DNA from: Thalassomonas viridans
GTDB lineage: Bacteria; Pseudomonadota; Gammaproteobacteria; Enterobacterales; Alteromonadaceae
NCBI RefSeq assembly: GCF_000948985.2
Contig: NZ_CP059733.1
Span: 2,790,001 to 2,854,000, forward strand
Direction of reading: 5' to 3'
Length of the DNA: 64,000 bases
The notes under the pieces were generated by a model. It worked only from the letters and a program-made list of their open reading frames with translations, ran no database searches and was not told the origin of the DNA. Made by a program: the position numbers and the translations under genes. Below are positions 17,637 to 26,465 of the stretch, in pieces (position 1 is the stretch's first letter; each line of letters starts with the position of its first letter).

Positions 17637-18866
17637 GTGCTAAACCGGATCTGGATCAGCTTTTTTCTTATCGCCTTTGTTTCTGCCCTGTATCAATGGT
17701 TGTTTGCCGGCAACCCCCTGGTTTTTGAAGAAATTGTCAATGCCGTTTTTGCCATGGCCAAGCTGACGGTTGAAATCGCCATAGGCTTGATTGGCGTGCT
17801 CAGTTTTTGGCTGGGCATGATGAAGATAGCCGAGCAGGGAGGCATAGTGGCGAAACTGGCCCATTGGATCTCCCCCCTGTTTACCCGCCTGATGCCGGAA
17901 GTGCCTAAAGGGCATCCTGCCCTGGGCTCTATGACCATGAACTTATCGGCAAACTTTCTCGGCCTGGACAATGCGGCAACGCCTTTGGGCTTAAGAGCAA
18001 TGCAGGATTTGCAGCAACTGAACCCGAAAAAAGAAACTGCCAGCAATGCCCAGATTTTATTTATGGTGCTCAATACTTCATCTGTGACGCTTTTTCCTGT
18101 GTCTGTTTTTGTTTACCGGGCCCAGCAGGGGGCGGTAAACCCGACCGATGTGTTTGTGCCTATCCTGCTGGCGACCTTTGCTTCGACCATGACGGGGTTA
18201 ATGGCGGTGGCATTTGTGCAGCGCATCTCGTTATTAAACCGTGTGGTGCTGGTGTATTTATCATCTGCCATGGCCCTGATTGCCGCACTTGCGGTTTACT
18301 TTGCCGGGTTGACTACGCAGGCTTTGTCGCAGCAGTCTTCCTTACTCGGTAATTTGCTGATTTTATCTACTTTAGTGTGTTTTATGCTGATCGGGGTCCG
18401 GCGCGGCATTAATGTTTATGACAGCTTTATCTGTGGCGCCAGGCAGGGCTTTGAGGTCAGTGTCAAGTTGATCCCTTACCTGCTGGCTATGCTATGTGCC
18501 ATAGGTGTTTTTCGGGCCAGCGGTGCCCTGGATCTTATTGTTAATGGCATCCGTACTATGGTTGACGGCCTGGGGTTTGACAGCCGTTTCGTTGATGCCT
18601 TGCCGACAGCTTTTATGAAGCCTCTAAGCGGCTCGGGAGCCCGGGCCATGATGGTGGAAACCATGAATAATTTTGGCGCTGATTCTTTTGCCGGCCGCTT
18701 GTCTGCCATTATCCAGGGGTCGACGGAAACGACTTTTTATGTGTTGGCGGTTTATTTTGGCTCGGTCGGGATCCGGTACAGCCGCCATGCCGTCAGTTGC
18801 GCCCTGGTTGCCGATTTGGGCGGCATCCTCGCCGCTATGTCGGTTTGTTACTGGTTTTTTGGCTAG
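17637..18866 (+). CDS. Fused SpmA/SpmB-type nucleoside-recognition membrane protein
   Basis: A polytopic inner-membrane protein with two 'Gate'/nucleoside-recognition domains, corresponding to Bacillus SpmA (first half) and SpmB (second half) joined in one chain. The SpmA-like half has MTMNLSANFLGLDNAATPLG, and the SpmB-like half has PLSGSGARAMM and GSTETTFYVLAVYFG. I prefer the GTG at 17637 (MLNRIWISFFLIAF, 409 residues), which puts a membrane helix first. A TTG at 17493 would add 48 atypical residues. Spore function cannot apply here. The family is proposed to transport or sense small molecules, but the role in Gram-negatives is unknown. Confidence 0.8.
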   Translation: MLNRIWISFFLIAFVSALYQWLFAGNPLVFEEIVNAVFAMAKLTVEIAIGLIGVLSFWLGMMKIAEQGGIVAKLAHWISPLFTRLMPEVPKGHPALGSMTMNLSANFLGLDNAATPLGLRAMQDLQQLNPKKETASNAQILFMVLNTSSVTLFPVSVFVYRAQQGAVNPTDVFVPILLATFASTMTGLMAVAFVQRISLLNRVVLVYLSSAMALIAALAVYFAGLTTQALSQQSSLLGNLLILSTLVCFMLIGVRRGINVYDSFICGARQGFEVSVKLIPYLLAMLCAIGVFRASGALDLIVNGIRTMVDGLGFDSRFVDALPTAFMKPLSGSGARAMMVETMNNFGADSFAGRLSAIIQGSTETTFYVLAVYFGSVGIRYSRHAVSCALVADLGGILAAMSVCYWFFG

Positions 18867-19448
18867 TCCTTTTCTCTTTATGCCCGGGCTTTCGATAAGG
18901 TGGAAGCCTGGCTTGTACCAACGGGACGGATTCCGGGAAGAATTTTGTTACAGCAGGAAAATATTCTTATTTTATCTATACTAGAAAACACTGCTTTTCT
19001 TTAAAGCAGTGTTTTATTTCATGATTAGTTATTGTCAGTTCTTGATCTAAGTGAGCAGAACATGGTCAGAAGCAGACTTGTTATTCGCATCGGGCAAGAG
19101 GTATATCAGCGGATACTGAAACCTGTTATTTTGCCTGCGGCAGTGATCCCGGCTTTGAAGATGACTGCCTGCCATCTTTTATCCATCATAAGGAAATCCC
19201 TTTTCGTGCTTGTTTTTTGTGATGATTGAATCCAAAAACAAGCTTTTCCCCCGGTTTCTTCAGCCAATCTTATTGTTCAGGCAGCTGGCGCTTATTGTAT
19301 GTTTGGCCCTTAAGGTAGTGAATACGATATGCCTTGATTCGGTGTCGGTTTATCGGCTGTCAGGTATTACCCGGCGCTACAGCCAGGAAAGTTCATGGCT
19401 TGGTTATTGTGAAAGTAGAATACTAAAACAAACCGTTTGGAGGTATGA
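18867..19448. other. Intergenic region before chemoreceptor gene
   Basis: 582 bases. A terminator-like hairpin occupies 18986-19014. Two short open frames (19032-19229 and 19210-19470) have no family resemblance and no clear ribosome binding sites; the second runs into the chemoreceptor gene. I regard the rest as the upstream region of that gene. Confidence 0.45.
18986..19019 (+). terminator. Terminator after SpmA/B-type gene
   Basis: Perfect 12-bp stem AAACACTGCTTT (18986-18997)/AAAGCAGTGTTT (19003-19014) with a 5-base loop, followed by TATTT. Confidence 0.85.
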
Positions 19449-21065
19449 ATGCTGTTTTTTAAAAGGCTGAAGATTTTTCATAAGATCATCGCCATTCTTG
19501 CTATCGCGGTATTAATTTTTGTGGTGAATTTGATCATTAATATCAATGCTATTGCAAAAAACCAGATATTGCTGGAGAAAGTAGGCCAGGTTTCTATTCA
19601 TTTAGTGAATTTAACCAGTGAAAATGTCACCTTATGGCAGCGATTGGATGAAATTTATACCCAGAGCGTATCTTTTTCTGATGAAGATCTGCTTGACGAT
19701 GCCGGTACCACCTATGAGCTGCTTAATGCCAATATGAAAAAAATTAGCCAGCTGGCGCCTGAGTTAGCGGCATACCGCAGTATCAAAGATGAGATGGCCA
19801 AATATAATGCCTTATCTGATGAAATCACCCGGGGCTTTATTGAAGGCAGTGCCGATTTTGAAGTGTTGACGCCAAAAATTGAAGTTAAGTCGGGTATTTT
19901 CAGTCAGGTAGCTAAAAAACTACAAGCCGAGAAAACCGCTGCCTTATCCGATTTTCAAAAAAACCTGCAAAGCACGATCGATAACTCAGATCAGTCCCGG
20001 GATCTGAGCATTATTGTCGGGTTGATTTTACTGATCCTGATGTCTGTACTGGGCACTTATATTGCCAAAGCCATCAGCCATTCCGTGGTCTCTATCGAGG
20101 CGTCGCTGAAAGAGCTGGCGGAAGGTGACGGGGATTTGACCAACCAGTTGCATGTAACCAGCGAAGATGAACTGGGCAGCGTGGTGAAGTATTTTAATAA
20201 CTTTACCCAAATGCTGCGGGGCATAGTGCAGGAAATTGTCAATGTCGTAAATCCCCTTGCCAACAGTGCCCAGGAGCTTTCGGTTAAGGTACAGCAGGTG
20301 GAGTCGAATGTCAGTCAGCAAACCCAGGTTGCCGAAACCACCAAGCAGTCCATGGGAGAGATGCAGCAAAGCGTGGCGGATATTACCAAGTCGGCTTCAC
20401 AAGCCGCCGATGCCGCCAATACCGGGGAAATAGAGGCTAATGAAAGTATGGCGAAAGTGGAGCAGTCGCTGGCGGTGTCAACTGAGCTTACCAAAGATAT
20501 AGCAACAGCCTCCGATGTTGTGAACCAGCTGGCGCAGGACTCGCAAAACATGAATAAAATACTCGACGTGATTAACGGCATTGCCGAGCAAACCAATTTA
20601 CTTGCCCTGAATGCCGCCATTGAAGCCGCCAGGGCGGGAGAGCAGGGACGTGGTTTTGCCGTTGTCGCCGATGAAGTCAGGAGCCTGGCATCGAGAACCG
20701 CCTTATCCACCACGGAAATTCGCGAGCTGCTGGATAAATTGATTTCTGCGGCGAACATGTCGGTGAAATCCATGAATGAAGCCAGGGAAAAAGCCACCAG
20801 CAATGAAGATATCTCACGGGAAATGGGGGAATCCCTGGATAAAATCAAGCATCAGATTGAACATATCAGTTCGATGAATGGCCAGATTGCCGCGGCTACC
20901 GAGCAACAATCTGTGGTGGCGGATGTTGTGGTGAATAATATCGAAGAAATGTATCTGAAGTTTAGCCAGACCTCTGAAGCCGTAAATGAAATGCGCAATG
21001 TCGCTTCCGGGCTTGATAACAATGCGGTAAAACTGGATCAGGCAACCTCGAAATTCATTATCTAA
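19449..21065 (+). CDS. Methyl-accepting chemotaxis protein
   Basis: A 538-residue transmembrane chemoreceptor. TM1 is about residues 12-32 ([18 protein letters not shown]), then a helical periplasmic sensor of about 150 residues, TM2 at 186-207 ([20 protein letters not shown]), a HAMP domain (about 208-260) and the cytoplasmic signalling domain. The hairpin tip has the canonical [20 protein letters not shown]. The C-terminus (ATSKFII) lacks the NWETF-type CheR-binding pentapeptide. The ligand is unknown. The ribosome binding site GGAGG (19439-19443) lies 5 bases before the ATG; an overlapping out-of-frame ATG at 19445 stops after five codons. No chemotaxis genes are adjacent. Confidence 0.93.
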   Translation: MLFFKRLKIFHKIIAILAIAVLIFVVNLIININAIAKNQILLEKVGQVSIHLVNLTSENVTLWQRLDEIYTQSVSFSDEDLLDDAGTTYELLNANMKKISQLAPELAAYRSIKDEMAKYNALSDEITRGFIEGSADFEVLTPKIEVKSGIFSQVAKKLQAEKTAALSDFQKNLQSTIDNSDQSRDLSIIVGLILLILMSVLGTYIAKAISHSVVSIEASLKELAEGDGDLTNQLHVTSEDELGSVVKYFNNFTQMLRGIVQEIVNVVNPLANSAQELSVKVQQVESNVSQQTQVAETTKQSMGEMQQSVADITKSASQAADAANTGEIEANESMAKVEQSLAVSTELTKDIATASDVVNQLAQDSQNMNKILDVINGIAEQTNLLALNAAIEAARAGEQGRGFAVVADEVRSLASRTALSTTEIRELLDKLISAANMSVKSMNEAREKATSNEDISREMGESLDKIKHQIEHISSMNGQIAAATEQQSVVADVVVNNIEEMYLKFSQTSEAVNEMRNVASGLDNNAVKLDQATSKFII

Positions 21066-21237
21066 AAAGATCTGGTCCAAGCTCTTGGTAGAAAGCTTAG
21101 GCAATAAGATTAACCTGTGCCGGTTTGTTTTGAGCCTGGATGAAATTTTCCTTTAGCGGTGAGAATAGGTTTACAGTTTATTGTGAAAGGTTTATAACAC
21201 AATAATAACCTGTTATTGAGCTATCAAGGAAATTGTT

Positions 21238-21858
21238 TTGCGCCTAAGTTTTTTATTTCTATTGTTTTTTTCTGGTACTGTTTTCGCCGGTAATTTGCAG
21301 TTGCCCAAAGAAATCACTGTAGTGAGTATTAACGGCCAGCCTTATCAAAACTCCTTTTTTGCCTCTGATAGCGATATTCAGTTAGCACCGGGACAGCAGC
21401 TGCTGGTGCTGGAATATAAAGATATTTTTGAGAATTATGAAGATGATGACCATACCACGATAAGATCTGAGCCCTTTGTGGTGATTTTCAATGTTGGTGA
21501 ACAGGATAAACTTAAGCTTAAACTTCCCGAGATCGCAGGTGAGCAGCAGGCCCGGGATTTTGCCAATAAATTTAACGTGAGCTTTCTTGATGCCTCAAAC
21601 CGTGAACACCCTGTTTTTATACAAGACTTGATGAAATATAAAGCCGGACTGATGACGACTCATCCTGTACTCCAGTCAACCCCGGTGATTGCTGGCAAGC
21701 CGGCAGAAGCTGAATTGGAACAGGATGAGAATGCCTTGAACCAGCTTAAACACTGGTGGCAGCTTGCCAGCGAAAAACAGAAAAGGCATTTTATGCAGTA
21801 TTTGTTACTGCAGCAGCAAATTGAGTCTGCGGCGCAGGGAGAGGAAGTTAAAAAATGA
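21238..21858 (+). CDS. DUF2057 (YccT-like) periplasmic protein
   Basis: A 206-residue exported protein of the DUF2057/YccT family, function unknown. It starts with TTG at 21238 behind AAGGAAA, giving a signal peptide MRLSFLFLLFFSGTVFA with a likely cut after VFA. Family traits are ITVVSINGQPY, LAPGQQLLVLEYKDIF and the helical C-terminus (HWWQLASEKQKRHFMQY). Its stop overlaps the start of the SIMPL gene by 4 bases (ATGA), so they are translationally coupled, suggesting a shared envelope role. Confidence 0.82.
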   Translation: MRLSFLFLLFFSGTVFAGNLQLPKEITVVSINGQPYQNSFFASDSDIQLAPGQQLLVLEYKDIFENYEDDDHTTIRSEPFVVIFNVGEQDKLKLKLPEIAGEQQARDFANKFNVSFLDASNREHPVFIQDLMKYKAGLMTTHPVLQSTPVIAGKPAEAELEQDENALNQLKHWWQLASEKQKRHFMQYLLLQQQIESAAQGEEVKK

Positions 21859-22628
21859 GAGCCCTGACATTGCTTTTCTGCAGCTTGCTGTTTTTACCCT
21901 CCTTGGCTGTAGAGCCTGAAAGTAACAGGCAGAAAGAAAATATTATTGAGGTGACCGGCGAGGGGAGAATCTCCTTGCCTCAAGATAAGATTAAAATCGA
22001 TTTGCTGCTGACAGATGAAAGCCGGCACATCAGTAAAGCAAAAATGTTTATTGAGCAACAAAGTAAACAGATAAAGCAGATGGCGGCGGGTTTAGGTATT
22101 TCCCCTGACAGCATCCGCTGGCAGCAGGTTCATGTCAGACCTTTATACAAAGAGGACAGCGTACAGCTTCATGCACTCGAAGTGCCGCATAGCTTGCCTC
22201 AGGGCGATGAGGCCCGGGTTTTTATATCTCAGTTATCGGCTGACAAAACCAGTGAAGTTGAGAAGTTTGAATTATCCCGCCGGATCAGCATAGACTTTTC
22301 AGATGCTGAGCTGTACCAGCAGTTTTTACAAAGAGTCATAGGGCTTGGCGTGAAAAATATCTTTCCTGCCCTTATCAGTTCCGATGAATACCAGCAGTAT
22401 TACCAACAGGCCTTAGATTTGGCGGTATCAGACGCCAAGGCCAAGGCCGCGCGGCTGGCGCAGCAAACCGGCACCAGGCTGGGGGGCTTATCTTCCCTTA
22501 GGGAAGTGGTACTACCGGGTAATAAACCCGGGCAGGAGTTTGATTTGTCCCTAAGGAGGGAAAATTTTACTCCGCTTGCGCAGGAGATAAGGGCGCGGGT
22601 TGTTGTCTCTTTTAGGATTATTCCTTAA
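21855..22628 (+). CDS. SIMPL (DUF541) domain periplasmic protein
   Basis: A 257-residue exported protein with a SIMPL/DUF541 domain (IIEVTGEGRISLPQDKIKID at about 31-50; the C-terminal part AKAKAARLAQQTGTRLGGLS is the usual signature). It has an N-terminal signal peptide, MRALTLLFCSLLFLPSLAVE. Family members form oligomers in the periplasm or outer membrane, and some are linked to oxidative stress, but no reaction is known. It overlaps the DUF2057 gene by 4 bases. Confidence 0.85.
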   Translation: MRALTLLFCSLLFLPSLAVEPESNRQKENIIEVTGEGRISLPQDKIKIDLLLTDESRHISKAKMFIEQQSKQIKQMAAGLGISPDSIRWQQVHVRPLYKEDSVQLHALEVPHSLPQGDEARVFISQLSADKTSEVEKFELSRRISIDFSDAELYQQFLQRVIGLGVKNIFPALISSDEYQQYYQQALDLAVSDAKAKAARLAQQTGTRLGGLSSLREVVLPGNKPGQEFDLSLRRENFTPLAQEIRARVVVSFRIIP

Positions 22629-22717
22629 TTTATTCTGTGATAGCGCCTGATAATACTTTAACTTATGGCATGAACAGGGTATGTTATGCGCTTTTTGACT
22701 CAGGTGGAGTTTTGTAG

Positions 22718-23176
22718 ATGAGTAAAGCTGACTTTTACCAAACGCTCAATACGCAAGTGGGCGCTATTATTGCCGGAGAAACCGACAGTATTGCCAATAT
22801 GGCCAATATCTCTGCCTTATTGTTTGAAGCCCTGGATGAGGTGAACTGGGTCGGTTTTTACCGCTGTTTCGATGAAGAATTAGTGCTGGGGCCATTCCAA
22901 GGCAAGGTCGCTTGTATTAGAATACCCCTAGGGACCGGTGTTTGCGGTACTGCGGCGAAAACCGGAGAAGTGCAGCGCGTTGCCGATGTACACCAGTTTT
23001 CCGGGCATATTGCCTGTGACGCGGCAAGTAATGCTGAAATTGTACTGCCGGTCAGAAAAGAGGGTAAAGTGGTTGCTGTATTAGATATCGACAGCACCCG
23101 GTTTGACCGTTTTGATGAAGAAGATCAGGCAGGTTTAGAAGCTCTGGTGCAGATATTTGAATCGAGCCTGGTATAA
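22718..23176 (+). CDS. msrC: Free methionine-(R)-sulfoxide reductase (GAF type)
   Basis: Reduces free L-methionine-(R)-sulfoxide using thioredoxin-recycled cysteines. It is a single GAF domain of 152 residues, the length of E. coli MsrC/YebR. The three conserved cysteines are present: VACIRIPLGTGVCG (two) and HIACDAASNAEIVLP. LNWVGFY-like VNWVGFYRC and VLDIDS are typical. It begins a tight group with the 93-residue unknown gene and proQ-prc, similar to the Enterobacteria arrangement where yebR lies beside proQ-prc. Confidence 0.92.
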   Translation: MSKADFYQTLNTQVGAIIAGETDSIANMANISALLFEALDEVNWVGFYRCFDEELVLGPFQGKVACIRIPLGTGVCGTAAKTGEVQRVADVHQFSGHIACDAASNAEIVLPVRKEGKVVAVLDIDSTRFDRFDEEDQAGLEALVQIFESSLV

Positions 23177-23178
23177 GC

Positions 23179-23460
23179 ATGAAAGAATTTGTTGTTATTC
23201 ATGACTACCTGGTTTCCGAAGCGGTTGTCGGAGACTGGGAAGGTCAGGAAGAGCAGGTGGCAGAAAGGCTGAATGAAATTTATCATACCCTTTATGCATG
23301 TGCCGAAGAAGATATAGAACCTTATGTACTTACTCAGCTGTTAGAGCGGGTATGGGATACTTGGATCGGGCAGGAAGAATTGCCCGATTTGGAAACGGAT
23401 GATATTTATGACTGGTGCCAACATATTTTGGAAAACCGGGATCAGTATCTTCAGGATTAA
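23179..23460 (+). CDS. Uncharacterised acidic 93-residue protein
   Basis: I do not recognise a named family. The product is 93 residues and rich in Glu, Asp and Trp (WEGQEEQ, VWDTWIGQEELPDLETDD), with no signal peptide or membrane segment, so it is a small acidic cytoplasmic protein. It begins 2 bases after msrC and ends 27 bases before proQ, so it is part of that transcript. Codon use looks like its neighbours and the frame is clean, so I take it as a real gene. Confidence 0.75.
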   Translation: MKEFVVIHDYLVSEAVVGDWEGQEEQVAERLNEIYHTLYACAEEDIEPYVLTQLLERVWDTWIGQEELPDLETDDIYDWCQHILENRDQYLQD

Positions 23461-23487
23461 ATTTTTATTTTGAGTTAAATTGTATTT

Positions 23488-24132
23488 ATGGAAACTAAAC
23501 GTACTAGCAGTAAAGAATTAATCGCCTATTTAGCAGAAAAATTTCCCGCATGTTTTTCTGTGGAAGGGGCAGCGAAGCCGTTAAAAATTGGTATTTTCCA
23601 GGAGTTGGCGGAAAAACTTGCCGATGACGAAACTGTCAGTAAAACCCGTCTTCGCCAGGCGCTCCGTCATTATACCAGCAGCTGGCGTTACCTTAAGTCG
23701 ATTAAAAAAGGCAGCTTCCGTATTGATTTAGAAGGCAATAATGCTGAAGAGATCGATCAGGCGCAGGCGGATTATGCCAGCAAGACCCTGAAAGAAAGCC
23801 AGGAAAAATTTGGTAACAAAAACCGTAAAGACAAGGAAGGGAAAAAACCTTATAAAGGAACTAAGCCTGCTGCAAAGGAATCTGTGTCTGAAAAGCACAA
23901 AGCGAAATTTAAAGCGGTGAAGGCGACCAAGCGCGAACCGGTAAAAAAAGAAAAGGTTGCGCTGAAACCGGTAGAATCAGCTACTATTAGTGTAGGTAAG
24001 AATGTAAAAGTGCAATTAGGCAATGCGCCGATGGACGCGACAATCACCGAAATTGCAGGCAATGACATCAGTGTACAACTCGGTTCAGGAATGGTCGTTA
24101 AAACACAAATCCAAAATATATATTCTGAATAA
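23488..24132 (+). CDS. proQ: RNA chaperone ProQ
   Basis: A FinO-domain RNA-binding protein that stabilises small RNAs and mRNA 3' ends. It is 214 residues. The N-terminal FinO/ProQ domain (about 1-120) has ELIAYLAEKFPACF, PLKIGIFQEL and RLRQALRHYTSSWRYLKS. A lysine-rich linker (about 110-160) leads to a C-terminal Tudor-like domain (VKVQLGNAPMDATITEIAGN). This is the E. coli architecture. prc follows after 15 bases, the same pairing as in enterics. Confidence 0.95.
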   Translation: METKRTSSKELIAYLAEKFPACFSVEGAAKPLKIGIFQELAEKLADDETVSKTRLRQALRHYTSSWRYLKSIKKGSFRIDLEGNNAEEIDQAQADYASKTLKESQEKFGNKNRKDKEGKKPYKGTKPAAKESVSEKHKAKFKAVKATKREPVKKEKVALKPVESATISVGKNVKVQLGNAPMDATITEIAGNDISVQLGSGMVVKTQIQNIYSE

Positions 24133-24147
24133 TATGGAGTAACAGGC

Positions 24148-26181
24148 ATGCAAAAATTCTGTCGTATCGCACTTGCCGTATCCTTGTCGTTAACAAGCAT
24201 GCATTTATTTGCTTTTGATAGCAAGCACCAGGCTGACTCACTTCCCGTCCTTGCACCAGAAAGTCAACATGCAACTGCTACCAAGCGGATAACGGCGCAA
24301 TTTACGCGTGCCCACTATAAACCCGTTGAAATAAACGATACCTTGTCTGAGCAGATTTTTGATCGTTATGTCAAGCAGCTCGATTATGCCCGTAATGTGT
24401 TTATGGCTTCTGATATTGCCGTGTTTGAAAAGCATCGCCATGATTTCGATACCCTGATCACACGCGGGCAACTCGATATTGCCTATGATATTTACAATCT
24501 TAATATGCAGCGCCGGTTAGAGCGTTATGAGTTTGCCTTAACCCAGTTAGACAAGCCGTTCGATTTCACTAAAGATGAAGTGTACAACTTTGACCGGGAA
24601 GAAGCTCCCTGGCCGGCATCTGAAGCCGAGCTGAATGAATTATGGCGGTTAAAGGTTAAATACGATGCCCTCAACCTGACCCTGGCGGGTAAGGAATGGC
24701 CTAAGATTCAGGAAATCCTGTCCAAGCGTTATAAATATGCCATTAAGCGCCTGAAGCAAAGTGAAAGCGAAGATGTTTTCCAGATTGTGATGAACAGCTT
24801 TGCCCGTGTGGTTGAACCTCATACTTCCTACCTTTCTCCCCGTAATGCCGAACGTTTCCAGATGGAAATGAATTTATCCCTTGAAGGCATAGGGGCGGTG
24901 CTGAGGGCGGAAGAAGACTATACCGTGATCCAAAGTGTGGTCTCAGGTGGTCCTGCCGATAAATCCAATGAATTAAAACCCAAAGACCGTATTGTCGGCG
25001 TTTCCCAGGACAATAAGGAATTTGTCGATGTCATCGGCTGGCGTCTCGATGATGTGGTTGAACTGATCAAGGGTCCCAAAGGCAGTAAAGTCCGTTTGCA
25101 GGTGTTGCCCGGTGAATCCGATGATGATGCCAGCACGAAAATCGTCTCTATTATCCGGGATACCATCAAGCTGGAAGACAGGGCGGCCAAGTCGGAAGTC
25201 TATTATGAAAAAGCCGGCGATGAGAACAGTAAAAAGCTGGGGGTGATCACCATTCCTAGTTTCTACAACAATCTTTCCCGCGATGTGAAAAAAGAACTGG
25301 AAACGCTAAAAGCCCAGGGAGTCGAAGGTATTATTGTCGATCTGCGCGGTAACGGCGGCGGGTCGTTAACCGAAGCTACCTTGCTTACCGGCCTGTTCAT
25401 CGACAAGGGACCTGTGGTCCAGGTAAGGGACGGCGCCAACCGGGTATCGGTAAACAGCGATAAAGACGGTTACAGTTATTATGACGGACCGTTAACCGTG
25501 ATGGTAGACAGGTACAGCGCATCGGCCTCGGAAATCTTTTCGGCGGCGATCCAGGATTACAGCCGTGGTGTTATCGTTGGTGAGCATACCTTTGGTAAAG
25601 GCACGGTTCAGCAGCACAGGGGCTTAGGCCGGGTTTATGATCTCTATGAAAAACCTTTCGGCAGCATCCAGTTTACGATAGCCAAGTTTTACCGCATCAA
25701 TGGCGGCAGCACCCAGCACCGCGGTGTTTTGCCGGATATCGAATATCCGTCAGCGGTTGAGCCTGAAGACTGGGGAGAAAGCCGGGAAGAAAATGCGCTG
25801 CCCTGGGACCGGATTGCCCAGGCCAAGTATACCAAGCTTAACGATCTCAGCTCAGATCTGGCCTACCTGACTTCTCTGCATAAAGAGCGGATCAAAACCA
25901 ATAAAGAGTTTAACTATCTGTTAGACGACATTACGGTGTACCAGGCGGAAAAAGACGATAAAACCATCTCGTTGAATTTAGCCAAGCGTAAAGCCAAAAG
26001 GGAAGAGCGCAAGGCCAAGCAACTGGCCCGCACCAATGAAAGGCTGGTGGCGATGAAGATGGAAAAAGTGAAGTCTTTGGATGATTTGCCGGATGAACTC
26101 GACGAGTTGGATCCATTCCTGGATGAAACCGCCAAGATCACTTTCGATCTGGTGTCTTTAGGAAAAGTTGCTAAGAAATAA
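24148..26181 (+). CDS. prc: Tail-specific protease Prc
   Basis: Periplasmic carboxy-terminal processing protease (S41) that, with NlpI in E. coli, degrades MepS and SsrA-tagged proteins and trims PBP3. It is 677 residues. A signal peptide ending LHLFAFDS is followed by a long helical N-terminal part, a PDZ domain (about 240-320, LEGIGAVLRAEEDYTVIQSV) and the protease core. The Ser-Lys dyad is S459 in RYSASASEIF and K484 in FGKGTVQQ, 25 residues apart as in E. coli. The last 60 residues are a charged helix (KRKAKREERKAKQLAR). A terminator follows. Confidence 0.96.
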   Translation: MQKFCRIALAVSLSLTSMHLFAFDSKHQADSLPVLAPESQHATATKRITAQFTRAHYKPVEINDTLSEQIFDRYVKQLDYARNVFMASDIAVFEKHRHDFDTLITRGQLDIAYDIYNLNMQRRLERYEFALTQLDKPFDFTKDEVYNFDREEAPWPASEAELNELWRLKVKYDALNLTLAGKEWPKIQEILSKRYKYAIKRLKQSESEDVFQIVMNSFARVVEPHTSYLSPRNAERFQMEMNLSLEGIGAVLRAEEDYTVIQSVVSGGPADKSNELKPKDRIVGVSQDNKEFVDVIGWRLDDVVELIKGPKGSKVRLQVLPGESDDDASTKIVSIIRDTIKLEDRAAKSEVYYEKAGDENSKKLGVITIPSFYNNLSRDVKKELETLKAQGVEGIIVDLRGNGGGSLTEATLLTGLFIDKGPVVQVRDGANRVSVNSDKDGYSYYDGPLTVMVDRYSASASEIFSAAIQDYSRGVIVGEHTFGKGTVQQHRGLGRVYDLYEKPFGSIQFTIAKFYRINGGSTQHRGVLPDIEYPSAVEPEDWGESREENALPWDRIAQAKYTKLNDLSSDLAYLTSLHKERIKTNKEFNYLLDDITVYQAEKDDKTISLNLAKRKAKREERKAKQLARTNERLVAMKMEKVKSLDDLPDELDELDPFLDETAKITFDLVSLGKVAKK

Positions 26182-26200
26182 CAGGCGTACCGAATAAGAA

Positions 26201-26226
26201 AAGCCGCCGGCTATGGCGGCTTTTTT
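26201..26226 (+). terminator. Terminator after prc
   Basis: Perfect 8-bp stem AAGCCGCC (26201-26208)/GGCGGCTT (26215-26222) followed by a T run to 26226. Confidence 0.92.
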
Positions 26227-26381
26227 CTGTCCAGCCGGTTGGAAATATCCAAAAAACAAGAATAGTTATTTACCAGGCCCTGCGTAAATCATTCTGCTTA
26301 CTCAGTAAATAATAAAGAAAGCACTTGCACTCTTTAAAGAGACTAGGCATGTTAGGCAGGCTTTTATTACCTGTGACATAA

Positions 26382-26410
26382 GAAAACACCCGCCCGGCGG
26401 GAGTTTCTTT
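26382..26410 (+). promoter_or_regulatory. Hairpin in nhaC leader region
   Basis: GAAAACACCCGCC pairs with GGCGGGAGTTTC (about 26382-26406) with mismatches near the base; CTTTATG follows. It lies 55 bases before nhaC and could be a weak terminator or leader structure. I see no match to the lysine-riboswitch core sometimes found before nhaC-type genes. Confidence 0.4.
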
Positions 26411-26465
26411 ATGTGACGGGAATGACTTCAATAATAATTACGTATAAGAAGGTTTCAATATAACC

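Noticed and set aside
19032..19470. Two short frames before the chemoreceptor gene
   Set aside because: No SD, no similarity, and the second runs out of frame into the real gene.
26227..26465. Lysine riboswitch before nhaC
   Set aside because: The conserved L-box core segments are not visible; only an imperfect hairpin is present.
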